Assembly: GCF_965363235.1 (NCBI RefSeq)
Contig: NC_134849.1
Location: forward strand, 19,742,863 to 19,806,862
DNA: 64,000 bases
From: Mytilus galloprovincialis
Lineage: Eukaryota; Mollusca; Bivalvia; Mytilida; Mytilidae
Direction: 5' to 3'
The notes beneath the pieces were generated by a model. The model worked only from the letters and a program-made list of their open reading frames with translations. It did no database searches and was not told the DNA's origin. Position 1 is the first letter of the stretch. Every line of letters begins with the position of its first letter. Below, one piece after another: positions 55,801 through 64,000 of this stretch. The position numbers and the translations under genes were made by a program.

Positions 55801-55877
55801 ACTGCTATTATTTCACGATTTTTTAAAAATATTATTATCTCAAAAGTATGATCTATAAAAAGAAACTTTTATTTCAG

Positions 55878-57272
55878 AAATGATGATATAAAATGGCATC
55901 GCCAAGTAAGGATTTCTGTACTCTTTGCAAAGAGGATAATGTCACTAGTTATGCAGACACATGGTGTACTGAATGCGAGGTCTTCCTGTGTGTAGAATGC
56001 GAGAAGCATCATACAAGGTCTCGAACATCTAAAAACCATAAAACAATATCGGCTGAGAATTATTATGATTTACCTTCATTTATAAAAGGGACGAGCAATA
56101 TGTGTAAAGTCCATGAAAGAAATTTTGAATTGTACTGTTCTTTTCCTGCATGTGCTTGCTGTGTACATTGCACCACAGATAATCATCAATTATGTCAGAC
56201 CATGAAACCCCTATCCGACGTTTTAAAGCAAGTCAAATCATCCGCTGCGGTTCCTCTCCTTGAAAAAGATTTGGAGGATCTTAAGGAAAACTTTGAGCAA
56301 ATAACAGAATATTTAAGAAACAGGATAAGTACAAATACAAAGCAGAAAACAGAGGCTATTCAGAATATCCGATCCATGCGTAAATCCATCGATGATCACA
56401 TAAACCAACTAGAACAGCAACTTCTTAAAGATCTAGAAATTCAATATTCAAAATTGAGAACTGAAATGGAGACATTCTTGTACGATGTAAATTCACGCGT
56501 AAAAAAGATCAGGAAATTGCAAAGCGAATTTTCAAATATGACTAAATATGCAACTGAACTTCAAACTTATGTAGGTCTAAAAGAAATTGAAAAAATCACA
56601 TCACAAGAAGGAAATTATATAGAGGATTTAAAGCGTGGTTTTGAATTAAACGGTTATTTACTTGTGACAATGACACCTGCTGTTGTTGCCATTCTATATG
56701 ATGTCAAATCATTTGGAGTAATTACAGTTAACACCCGTCCTTGTAACGTTCAGGCAAATGCAGGAAGAACAGATCAAGCTCAGTATTTAGTTCCTGTTCC
56801 TACAACAGACCAAATAAAGCCATCGTTCTCAAACACTCTTAAAGTGCCCAAAAGAAGAAGATTTCGTTTTGTTGACTGCTGCATACTACCTGATGATAAA
56901 CTTATAATTCTTGGTAGAGATGACAGCAACAGATGCTTAAACTGTCTGTTAATTTTTAGAAATGATGGAACATTTATCAGGTCTATTATATCATTTAAAG
57001 AGATCCCTGACAGTGTCTGTTTTGTTAAAGATGGTATAGTTGCTGTTTCTTTCTATTATGCACATGAAGTAGCCCTTATTGATATAGACCAAAGTAAGAT
57101 TATCAGAAAATTCCAATTTACTTATGCATGTGCTGGTGTTTCGAGTGATGGTCAAGTTCTGATCATAGCAATGCCTACTGAAAAAAATGTCATTGTCATG
57201 AACCTTGAAAACGTAGAAGAAATCTATGAACACAGTATTTCATTGTCAAGGGGAAACAGTCTTTCAAAGTAG
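55878..57272 (+). CDS. TRIM-like gene 3: truncated paralogue, CDS 55,893-57,272 (459 aa), probable pseudogene
   Basis: An acceptor TTTATTTCAG (AG 55,876-55,877) and MASPSKDFC start match genes 1 and 2. B-box 1 ligands are intact. In B-box 2, H85 is replaced by proline (CSFPACACCVHC), removing one zinc ligand. The coiled coil (about 115-245) is complete. The propeller keeps its first blades (RFVDCCILPDD, DSVCFVKDGIVAVSF, VSSDGQVLIIA) but ends at residue 459, about 100 short of its sisters, with a novel ISLSRGNSLSK tail. Downstream DNA holds the rest in broken form. It is still open for 459 codons, so a shortened protein is possible, but the lost ligand and half-propeller suggest decay. Confidence 0.8.
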
Positions 57273-57890
57273 CTATGAATTAAATGAGGAAATGCTTTAG
57301 ACCTTTGAACACCAGGACATTGAAATGTCATCAGGAATTACAATAGATAAAAACTAATCGTTTGCTAATGTTCTGTGTATATATACATTTCAGGTATAAG
57401 TCATCCTTAAAATTAAAGATATTAACTTAGGAAGATGTTGACTCTCATTTATGACGGATATAGTACCCGTCTACGTTCTTCACTAATTAAACTCATCATA
57501 GATACCAGGACTAAATTTTGTATCTACGCCAGACGCGCGTTTCGTCTTCAAAAGACTCATCAGTGACGCTGAAATAAATCCAAAAAAGTTCAAAAGGCCA
57601 AATAAAGTACGAAGTTGAAGAGCATTGAGGATCAAAATTTCTAAAAGTTTTGCCAAATCCCGCTAAGGTAATAAGCCACAATATCTGGTCAACATTTATA
57701 ACTCAGACTCAACAGAACATTCCTGAAGATTTACTTTCTTATAGACTTGACTTTATTTGCGAAAGTTTTTTTCGTATCCTGAGATAACTAATCATTTACT
57801 AATGTACTGTGTGTGAAATATGAAATCTCGACTTATGTTAGTTTCAAGTCAAACAGAGGGTATGGACTCGATATCATTTAAACTCTGAGT
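57273..57890 (+). pseudogene. Relic 3' end of TRIM-like gene 3, split by a family A repeat
   Basis: 57,275-57,355 matches the propeller segment around CYKLSGE..LWTF..APLGIALDKN of its sisters, but with a frameshift, TGG changed to TAG and another stop. After about 120 bp of unrelated DNA and the family A insertion (57,485-57,690), 57,830-57,890 matches the very end: GTCAAACAGAGGGTATGGAC, then TCATTTAAACTCTGA, equal to the ...LLFKL stop. No 24-bp minisatellite follows. Confidence 0.78.
57485..57690 (+). mobile_element. Family A repeat inside the gene 3 relic
   Basis: AACTCATCATAGATACCAGG, CGCCAGACGCGCGTTTCGTC, GTGACGCTGAAATAAATCCA, AAGTTGAAGAGCATTGAGGA and TTTTGCCAAATCCCGCTAAG. Less diverged than most copies in the window. 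Confidence 0.72.
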
Positions 57891-59259
57891 CTCATAATTT
57901 AATATTAATCTGTATATGGGGCAACAATAAGTATTTTTTATTCACATATTGTTCAATAAGCTTTTGTTAAGTGATCTTTAGTTTTAAATTGTTCTTGACA
58001 CTATGTGAAAGGTATTCTTATAGTAAGGCAACCAACTGTGATGGCCCTTTAGATTTCAGAACCAAAAAGTATAAATCGACAAAAAGACAAGCTTCTGATA
58101 TTCATATATAAATAAGCATAAGACACTGGTCTGTCGGGCTTCACTTTTAATGTCTTTTATCAAAATTTTCCACACAAATAAGTATAAACAAACAGTCAAA
58201 ATATCATAATTTGGAGATCTTGTCATTAATATTTAGATATGTGCAACAGCTATGCCCAATACGATATATTATGTGGTGGATTAATCAAAATATGTTTCTT
58301 TTTTGGTAGATTTTGCACGTATATTTTAACTGAAACCTTCTTTACATTGTCATTTGTGGTCAAGTATATTCATATATTTCACATCACAAGTGAATTGTTT
58401 GCCTTAAGTGTCTACGACATATTAACCTGTTTATCAATGAAATTGCATAATTTTGAGAGGCTTGAATACGTTAACTATCTTTGCTATTTCAGAAGCCATT
58501 GTAGGTTTCATTTGGCAAGTTCATCAACACTTTCTAAATTAGATAAAGAGAGTTGATATTAATCAATATCCACTACTCACTATCCTCTAATTGTAAATAT
58601 CGTATAATCCTCTGGTCTTTGTTAGTCTTGCATGTTTTTTTATCTATTTATGTTTTAGTAGTTTCGATTAACGTCCATTTTCACTGAGCTAAAACACATT
58701 TTTGTTTTCTTCAAACTCGCCTCCGGTTACGGGATGTTCTCACTGTGTCGAAGACCAATTTGTGGCCTTGTGCTGTTTGTCTGCTCTTTGATCGGTTTGT
58801 TGTCTCTATGATATATTTCCTATTCCCATTCTCAATTTTGTTACTGTTTTAAATAAATAAAAATCTGAAAATACCATGATGATGATATGTACATATTCAT
58901 GAACAAACTATAGCATCAGACATTTTCAAACTTGATGTATACTTCAATGTGATATAAAATATAAGATTTGCACGTTAAAAGTTTTAGTGCAGTTAAGATA
59001 TCAATAAACGCATCATTGGTACACCAAATGTACAAAGATGAAAGCAGTTTACGCCAAACGCGCGCTTTGTCTCATAAATAAGGTGATGCTTGAATCAAAC
59101 AAAAGCACCAAACAATTTACTCAAGCTTTTCCGAATACGACTTAGATAAAACTAAAACTAAGGAAAACGCATCAAATATAAGAGGAGAACAGCGACACAA
59201 TAGAAACACTAAAATGCAATACACACAGAAACGAACTATAATATAACAATTGTTATTTT
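57891..59259. other. Spacer after gene 3
   Basis: The first 60 bp resemble the sequence after the stops of genes 1 and 2 (TATATGGGGCAACAATAAG), but the minisatellite is missing. A 105-codon ORF at 58,239-58,556 has no recognised motif. A family A scrap (GTTTACGCCAAACGCGCGCT) lies at about 59,048. Confidence 0.5.
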
Positions 59260-59535
59260 CTTAACTTGGTACAGGACATTTTAAGAAAAAAAGGTGTGTT
59301 GAACCTGGTTTTGTGGCTAGCCCGTTATTACGATGTAGAAAACTTAAGCCCAAAAAGTATGTTTGCAACATGCATATAAGGGAAAACTTAAGAACGACAC
59401 CTGATCTACATGAAATATTAAAAAGAAGATGTAGTATAACTGCCAATGAGACAAATCTTCGCAAAATACCAACTGACACCGAAATAAACAACTATAGGTC
59501 CCCGATCGGCCTTCACCCAAGAACAAATACCGCAT
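59260..59535. repeat. Two adjacent repeat fragments, family C and a reversed CCTGTACCAAG piece
   Basis: 59,262-59,325 (TTGGTACAGGACATTTTAAG, GAACCTGGTTTTGTGGCTAG) is the complement of the start of the nested element at 61,890. 59,420-59,535 (AAGATGTAGTATAACTGCCA, GAAATAAACAACTATAGGTC) is a degraded family C copy. Confidence 0.6.
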
Positions 59536-60231
59536 AGTCAGCTATACAAAGCCTAGAAATGATAAACCTCAAACAATCCAATCGAGAAAAATAACTGCCT
59601 AATTTATGTACAAAAATGAACGAAAAAACAGCCTTTAAAAACACTATTAAAAAAATACATAACATTAATGAAACCCTGACTGTAATCTCCCTTACACAAC
59701 CCAGATTCGCGTCTATTCATATCTGACTAACTCTTTATTTTTGGTTTCAGAGTTCCCGTCCAGTCATAAGGGTTCAGGATCCGCCTAACATATTTGCTGG
59801 TCATCAATCACTTACAAGTTTAACCTTATAACTTGCAACAAGCAGATATACCAGGTGATCAATAAGGAACCATGACATTTTTCATTATGATACCAACATC
59901 ACTTTCAGTTAAGATATGTATGTTCATTCCAAAAACGTATCCTAAATTAAAGTTTTTAAATATGATTTTTTTTAAGTATTATAAAAAAAAAATCGTGAAC
60001 GACTTATGAGATTTATTGTCCTTTATTAATCTATCGATTATTATTTGCAATTGAAAAACTAGTCATATGTAGTAAACAGTTTATATAATTCCCCAATTGT
60101 GCAACTCTGTGTATTTAAAACCAAATTAATATATCGTAAACAAACTTTTGTTGAAGTTAAAAGGTGATCACATTTCAATTACATTTATCATTTAAATCTT
60201 AAAAATTTATTGTAAGGTAAATTACACATAT

Positions 60232-60292
60232 ATTTACCATTTTACTTCCCTCTGAAAGTTGGTTTCCATGCACCCATAAGCTTAGTTATTTT
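60232..60292 (+). promoter_or_regulatory. P1d: first-exon/promoter block with mutated splice donor
   Basis: TTTACCATTTTACTTCCCTC and AGCTTAGTTATT align with P1b and P1c, and the 200 bp upstream (GTGTATTTAAAACCAAATTA, TTTTGTTGAAGTTAAAAGGT) is conserved. At the donor position TTATTAGGGTAAG has become TTATTTTAAG, so the GT is gone. It implies a further gene unit to the right. Confidence 0.55.
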
Positions 60293-60524
60293 AAGTATTA
60301 CTTACAAAAGTTAAAAAAAAATCACCTATCAGATTGTTTAACCTTTTTGTGACTCCGACTGTTAAAATATCAGTTATTTGTTTTTTTGGGGGGAGCTGAG
60401 TCACATTTAGTCAATGTTATGATTCACCATTGGTGATAATGCATTTCTAAATTAAACACAAACTTCATTTCTGGATTTCTTTTAAAAAGCATATGAACAT
60501 TTTACAATTTTTATTTTAAAGATA

Positions 60525-60612
60525 CCACTGTTAGTGGACTTTTCGTCCCACAGAGTCTCACCAACCCAGCAGTCAGCCCTTTTTTGTTGACATGAATTAT
60601 CATCGATACGTT
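60525..60612 (-). repeat. Family A fragment, reverse orientation, 3' of P1d
   Basis: GTTAGTGGACTTTTCGTCCC, ACAGAGTCTCACCAACCCAG and CAGTCAGCCCTTTTTTGTTG. Orthologous by position to 18,180 and 30,180. Confidence 0.6.
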
Positions 60613-61184
60613 TGTGTTCTATAAACATACTATGTACTTAAAATTATGATCGAAAGGTAAAAACTGTTACAAGCAAAACATATATCAAAGTGTTGGAGTG
60701 CACCAGGAAAAAGTTTTCAACCGTAGTTGTGTGTATTATTTCAAATATTATTTAAATCATAGTTTTAATCTATGTAACTTAAAAATAGTTGTCCTATCAG
60801 CTATCTAATTAAACCACCTTATTCCGTTTATTTTTATTTTCATCTTAATTTCAAACTGTGTTGGTTTTTGGGTTTGTTTTTTTTTTTTTTGGTTTTTTTA
60901 TTGAACCCTTACAGGAAATTGCGAATATCCATACACTCAATGAACCCAGCCATATTTTGTATATGTCTGTCGCAAGTTTGTTATTCAGCAGTTGTCTTCT
61001 GTTCCCTTTTTTATTTTTTCTATAATCGTATTAGTTTGTTTTCTTATATAAATGGGTTCACATTATTCATGTCGAAACCTGTAATGGCGGACTATACTGT
61101 ATATGTTTAGTATTTATGGTTAAATCCTGAATAGAGACCTATAATAACTTATTTTGAATTGTTTTACATTGTCATACGGGGCCT
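60613..61184. other. Segmental spacer after P1d
   Basis: ACCCTTACAGGAAATTGCGA, CCCAGCCATATTTTGTATAT and TTATGTCGAAACC-like sequence match 30.65-30.80 kb and then 37.00-37.11 kb without a break. This is the uninterrupted version of the site where unit 2 gained 6.2 kb. Confidence 0.6.
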
Positions 61185-61320
61185 TTTATAGCTGACTATG
61201 TGGTAGGGGCTTTGCTCATTGTTGAAGGCCGTACGGTGACCGACAGTTGTTAATGTCTGTGTCATTTTGGTCTCTTGTGGACAGTTGTCTCATTGGCAAC
61301 CATACCACATCTTCTTTTTT
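61185..61320 (-). mobile_element. Family C, SINE-like repeat, reverse orientation
   Basis: GGGGCTTTGCTCATTGTTGA, AGGCCGTACGGTGACC, GTCTGTGTCATTTTGGTCTC and CAGTTGTCTCATTGGCAACC are the complement of 20,078-20,190, better preserved. Confidence 0.72.
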
Positions 61321-61397
61321 ATATATTTAGCGTCGTCATTTGAAAACTGAAGGATAATTGTCTGATTGGCAATACTATCGCAACTCTTTGTTTTTGT

Positions 61398-62785
61398 CCA
61401 GCCCTCGACTTTAGTCGAAAAGGCGAAACATAACGATCCTACATTCCATCGTCGTCGTTGGCGTCGTCGTCGGCGGTGGCGTCCACAAATATTCACTCTG
61501 TTGTTAAATTTTTTGAAATTTTAATAACTTTCTTAAACAATCCTGAATTTCTACCAAACTTGGACAGAAGCTTGTGTACGATCATGAGATAGTATCCAGA
61601 AGTAAATTTTGTAAAAATAAAATTCCATTTTTTTCCGTATTTTACTTATAAATGAACTTAGTTTTTCTGCTGGGGAACATAACATTCACTCAGTGGTTAA
61701 AGTTTTTAAAATCTTTATAACTTTCTTAAACTATCCTGGGTCTGTACTAAACTTGGACAGAAGCTTGTTTATGATCATGATATAGTATTCAGAAGTAAAT
61801 TTTGTAAAAAAAAAAATCTATTTTTTCCTTATTTTACTTTTAATTGGACTTATATGTTATATTTCATATGGCTATAAAAGGGGAGATTTGGCATGCCACA
61901 AAACCAGGTTCAACCCGCCATGTTTTTCTTTAAAAATGTCCTGTACCAAGTCAGGAATATGGCCTTTGTTATATTATAGTTCGTTTCTGTGTGTGTTGCA
62001 TTTTGGCGTTGCGTCGTTTGTTTTCTCTTAATTTTGAGTGTAAATTCGCATTGCGATAAGACGTGCCACGGTACTTGTCTATCCCACGTTCATGTATATG
62101 GTTTTGATGTTGTATTTGCTTTTCTCGTGGGATTTTGTCTGATGCTTGGTCCGTTTCTGTGTGTGTTACATTGTAGTGTTGTGTCGTTGTTCTCCTCTTA
62201 TATTTAATGCATTTCGCTCAGTTTTAGTTTGTTAACCCGATTTTTTTTTTGTCCATGGATTTATAAGTTTGAACAGCGGTATACTACTGTTGCCTTTATT
62301 TATATTTTCTCCCTTTGTGGTTAAAGCTTTTAAAATCTTAATTACTTTCTTATAATATTTTGGATTTGTACTAAACTTGATCAGAAGCTTGTTAATGATC
62401 AAAAGCTAGTATCTGGAAGGAAATGTTTTAAACAAATGAATCCAGTTTTTTCGTATTTTACTTTTAAATGGACTCATCTTTTCAACCAGAAAACAACACA
62501 TTCACTCTGTGGTTAAACTTTTTAAAATTTTAATAACTTTCTTATACTATTTTGTTTTCCTTCAGTTAGCATTACACTCAGTCTGCAGTTAAAGTTTTTC
62601 AACAATAATTAGATTCATAAACTATCCTGGATTTTTACCAAACTTGGACAGAAGCTTCTTTCAATCAAAAGATAGTATCAAGAGGAATATTTCTATTGAT
62701 TTATTTCCTCATTTTTGTTGAGCCTGCGATTAACAGAAAAAGTAGGCGAGACACTGGGTTCCGTGGAACCCTCAAGAATTTTTAA
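61398..62785 (+). mobile_element. Molluscan repeat with ~190-bp subrepeats and a nested insertion
   Basis: It starts with a TCGACTTTAGTCGA hairpin and GTCGTCGTTGGCGTCGTCGT. Subunits contain ATTCACTCTGTGGTTAAA, ACTAAACTTGGACAGAAGCT and TCCATTTTTTCCGTATTTTA, four or five times. It ends GAGCCTGCGATTAACAGAAA, AGTAGGCGAGACACTGGG, TTCCGTGGAACCC. The 68-codon Arg-rich minus ORF at 61,290-61,496 is an artefact of the (CGTCGT) tract. Confidence 0.7.
61855..62305 (+). mobile_element. ~450-bp element nested in the repeat at 61,398-62,785
   Basis: GCATGCCACAAAACCAGGTT, CCTGTACCAAGTCAGGAATA, TCGTTTCTGTGTGTGTTGCA, GCGATAAGACGTGCCACGG and CAGCGGTATACTACTGTTGC are in order. The outer repeat's subunit resumes at CTTTGTGGTTAAAGC. 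A 72-codon ORF here is not a gene. Confidence 0.65.
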
Positions 62786-64000
62786 TTTTGGAATTTCAAC
62801 ACACATTTAATATTTTGATTTACAGAAACTGCTTATGTTCTTACATTTTATCATTTTTCAGTTATATCAAACTCTTCGTGTACAATTGTAAAAGATTGAC
62901 TAATTCTCTCATTATGTTTTTAACAGCCAAGATAACTGTATTAATACAAAATTAGACCAAGTTTAAATAATTTGTGGATTCTATTATTTGAAATAGCTGT
63001 TGAACTGTTATAAATAGTGTATATTTCATAAAGTGCTGATGCGTTTTAAAGCGTTCACCAATAAATCTTTTTTACGAGTAAAACAGCACCCATGAAGCAA
63101 TAGGGAGAGAAGAAATTATACGAAAGAATTCAATGGCAATATTTAGACAAAAATAACCATGTACACATAATTTATGATAGTTCATTTACTTTATATGAAT
63201 TGTCTTCTTATATTAAAAAACCCAACAATGTCAGATAAAAATGATCAACTAAAGTATTACATTCCTGATAGCCAAAAAAGCACCACTCTCAAATTAGTTC
63301 TTATGTAAAAGTTCAGTATAAATGTTTCCAAGTATATAAAGCTTTAAGCTATCTGAGAATTATGTTAGCAAAACAACTTATTAAGCTACATTAATCATTA
63401 CATAGTAATCTTTATAATCAAATACACTAAGTCTAACCGTATCAGAGTCATTGATTCTGTGTATTATATTTTAAGAAGTTAATTCAAACACATAATGTTC
63501 AGATTTTTTTAAGAGTATATTTGCATGCACATATCTGGGACTGATACTTTCATTTATAGGTAATAAATGTATTGATATAATTTCGTTGATGATATAATGT
63601 AAGAATTGTATTTGATATATCTTTTAGAGTATATATTTTTATACAAAGTAATCTTCGATAGGCGGCTTGTCACAGTCAGTGGACAATATTTCAGATCGCA
63701 GCTTGTCATCGATAAATACATTTTAGGCCGGGACTGTCACACGAAACAAGTGGCTCCCAACATCCCGACTACTTTAAATAGGAGAACTGCAGCGATCTTG
63801 GAAATTCTGTTCAAAATGTTATCGATGTTTACCTTTAATTGAATAAAAGTTAAATATACTCCAAACACTTCCATTCTCAATTTAACCTTGGTATTTTCTA
63901 GAACTATTATGTGAGTTATTTGTATTTTGTAGTATTAATGTGTTTAACTGAACAAACGTGTTTCGTTGAGTGGTTAAAAATAGAAATGAACAATGATGAA
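62786..64000. other. Segmental spacer at the right edge
   Basis: ACAGCCAAGATAACTGTATT, AAACAGCACCCATGAAGCAA and ACAAAAATAACCATGTACAC match 37.3-37.55 kb in order. A 78-codon ORF at 63,606-63,842 has a less AT-rich second half (GRDCHTKQVAPNIPTTLNRR) but no recognised family. By analogy with unit 2, a P2 block and a TRIM-like gene may follow outside the window. Confidence 0.5.

Noticed and set aside
61290..61496. Arg-rich minus-strand ORF (RRRRRQRRRW-like)
   Set aside because: Produced by a CGTCGT-rich tract at the start of an interspersed repeat.
1..64000. tRNA, rRNA or other structured RNA genes
   Set aside because: No B-box-type GGTTCGAATCC or conserved rRNA segment was noticed; covariance-model scanning was not possible.

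Overview
This is an AT-rich, intron- and repeat-dense animal nuclear window. The split phosphatidylserine synthase gene, the intronless B-box/coiled-coil/propeller (TRIM-like) genes and many interspersed repeat families that look familiar from mussels all point to a bivalve mollusc, most likely a Mytilus-type mussel. The genus is an inference. No CRISPR array, operon, rRNA gene or convincing tRNA gene was seen.

Layout. (1) 1-11,500: the 3' half of a phosphatidylserine synthase 1-like gene on the + strand, with six coding exons between 144 and 7686. Its introns hold a 160-bp tandem repeat, several inverted-repeat (MITE-like) elements and a palindrome that carries a partial copy of one of the gene's own exons. 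Two local tandem duplications lie at and after its stop codon. (2) 11,500-17,800: gene-free repeat land, with an 85-bp minisatellite, a hAT-like MITE, a TA-flanked MITE, a CA microsatellite and a 1.1-kb molluscan repeat. (3) 17,800-64,000: a tandem segmental array of TRIM-like genes. Intact paralogues are at 22,276-23,970 and 41,744-43,423. A truncated, decaying one is at 55,893-57,272, with relic tail to 57,890. A badly decayed B-box relic sits at about 18,660-18,870.

The repeating unit of the array can be reconstructed from the sequence. A short non-coding first-exon/promoter block carries the motif TTGGACATTTTACTTCC and a GGGTAAG splice donor. It occurs in two subtypes: P1 at 17.8, 29.9, 53.3 and 60.2 kb, and P2 at 19.4 and 39.5 kb. 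An intron follows, ending at a TTTTCAG acceptor 14-15 bp before the ATG, then a single coding exon. Immediately 3' of the stop, in copies 1 and 2, comes a 24-bp minisatellite, then several kb of conserved spacer. The block at 60.2 kb suggests another gene unit lies past the right edge.

Recent insertions break up the units. A 4,046-bp Ty3/gypsy-type LTR element (31,633-35,678) has almost identical LTRs but no recognisable protease or integrase. It lies within a 6.2-kb insertion between P1 and P2 of unit 2. A reverse-transcriptase fragment (39.7-40.8 kb) interrupts the P2 intron of the same unit, and many short repeats occur elsewhere. Because paralogous units supply empty sites, several of these insertions can be bounded and ordered in time.

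Repeat family names A-D are local labels: A = the ACCAGGATTAAAATT family; B = the TTTGATGTGTTTGAGC family; C = the SINE-like CAATGAGACAAC family; D = the RT element at 39.7-40.8 kb and its 3' tails.
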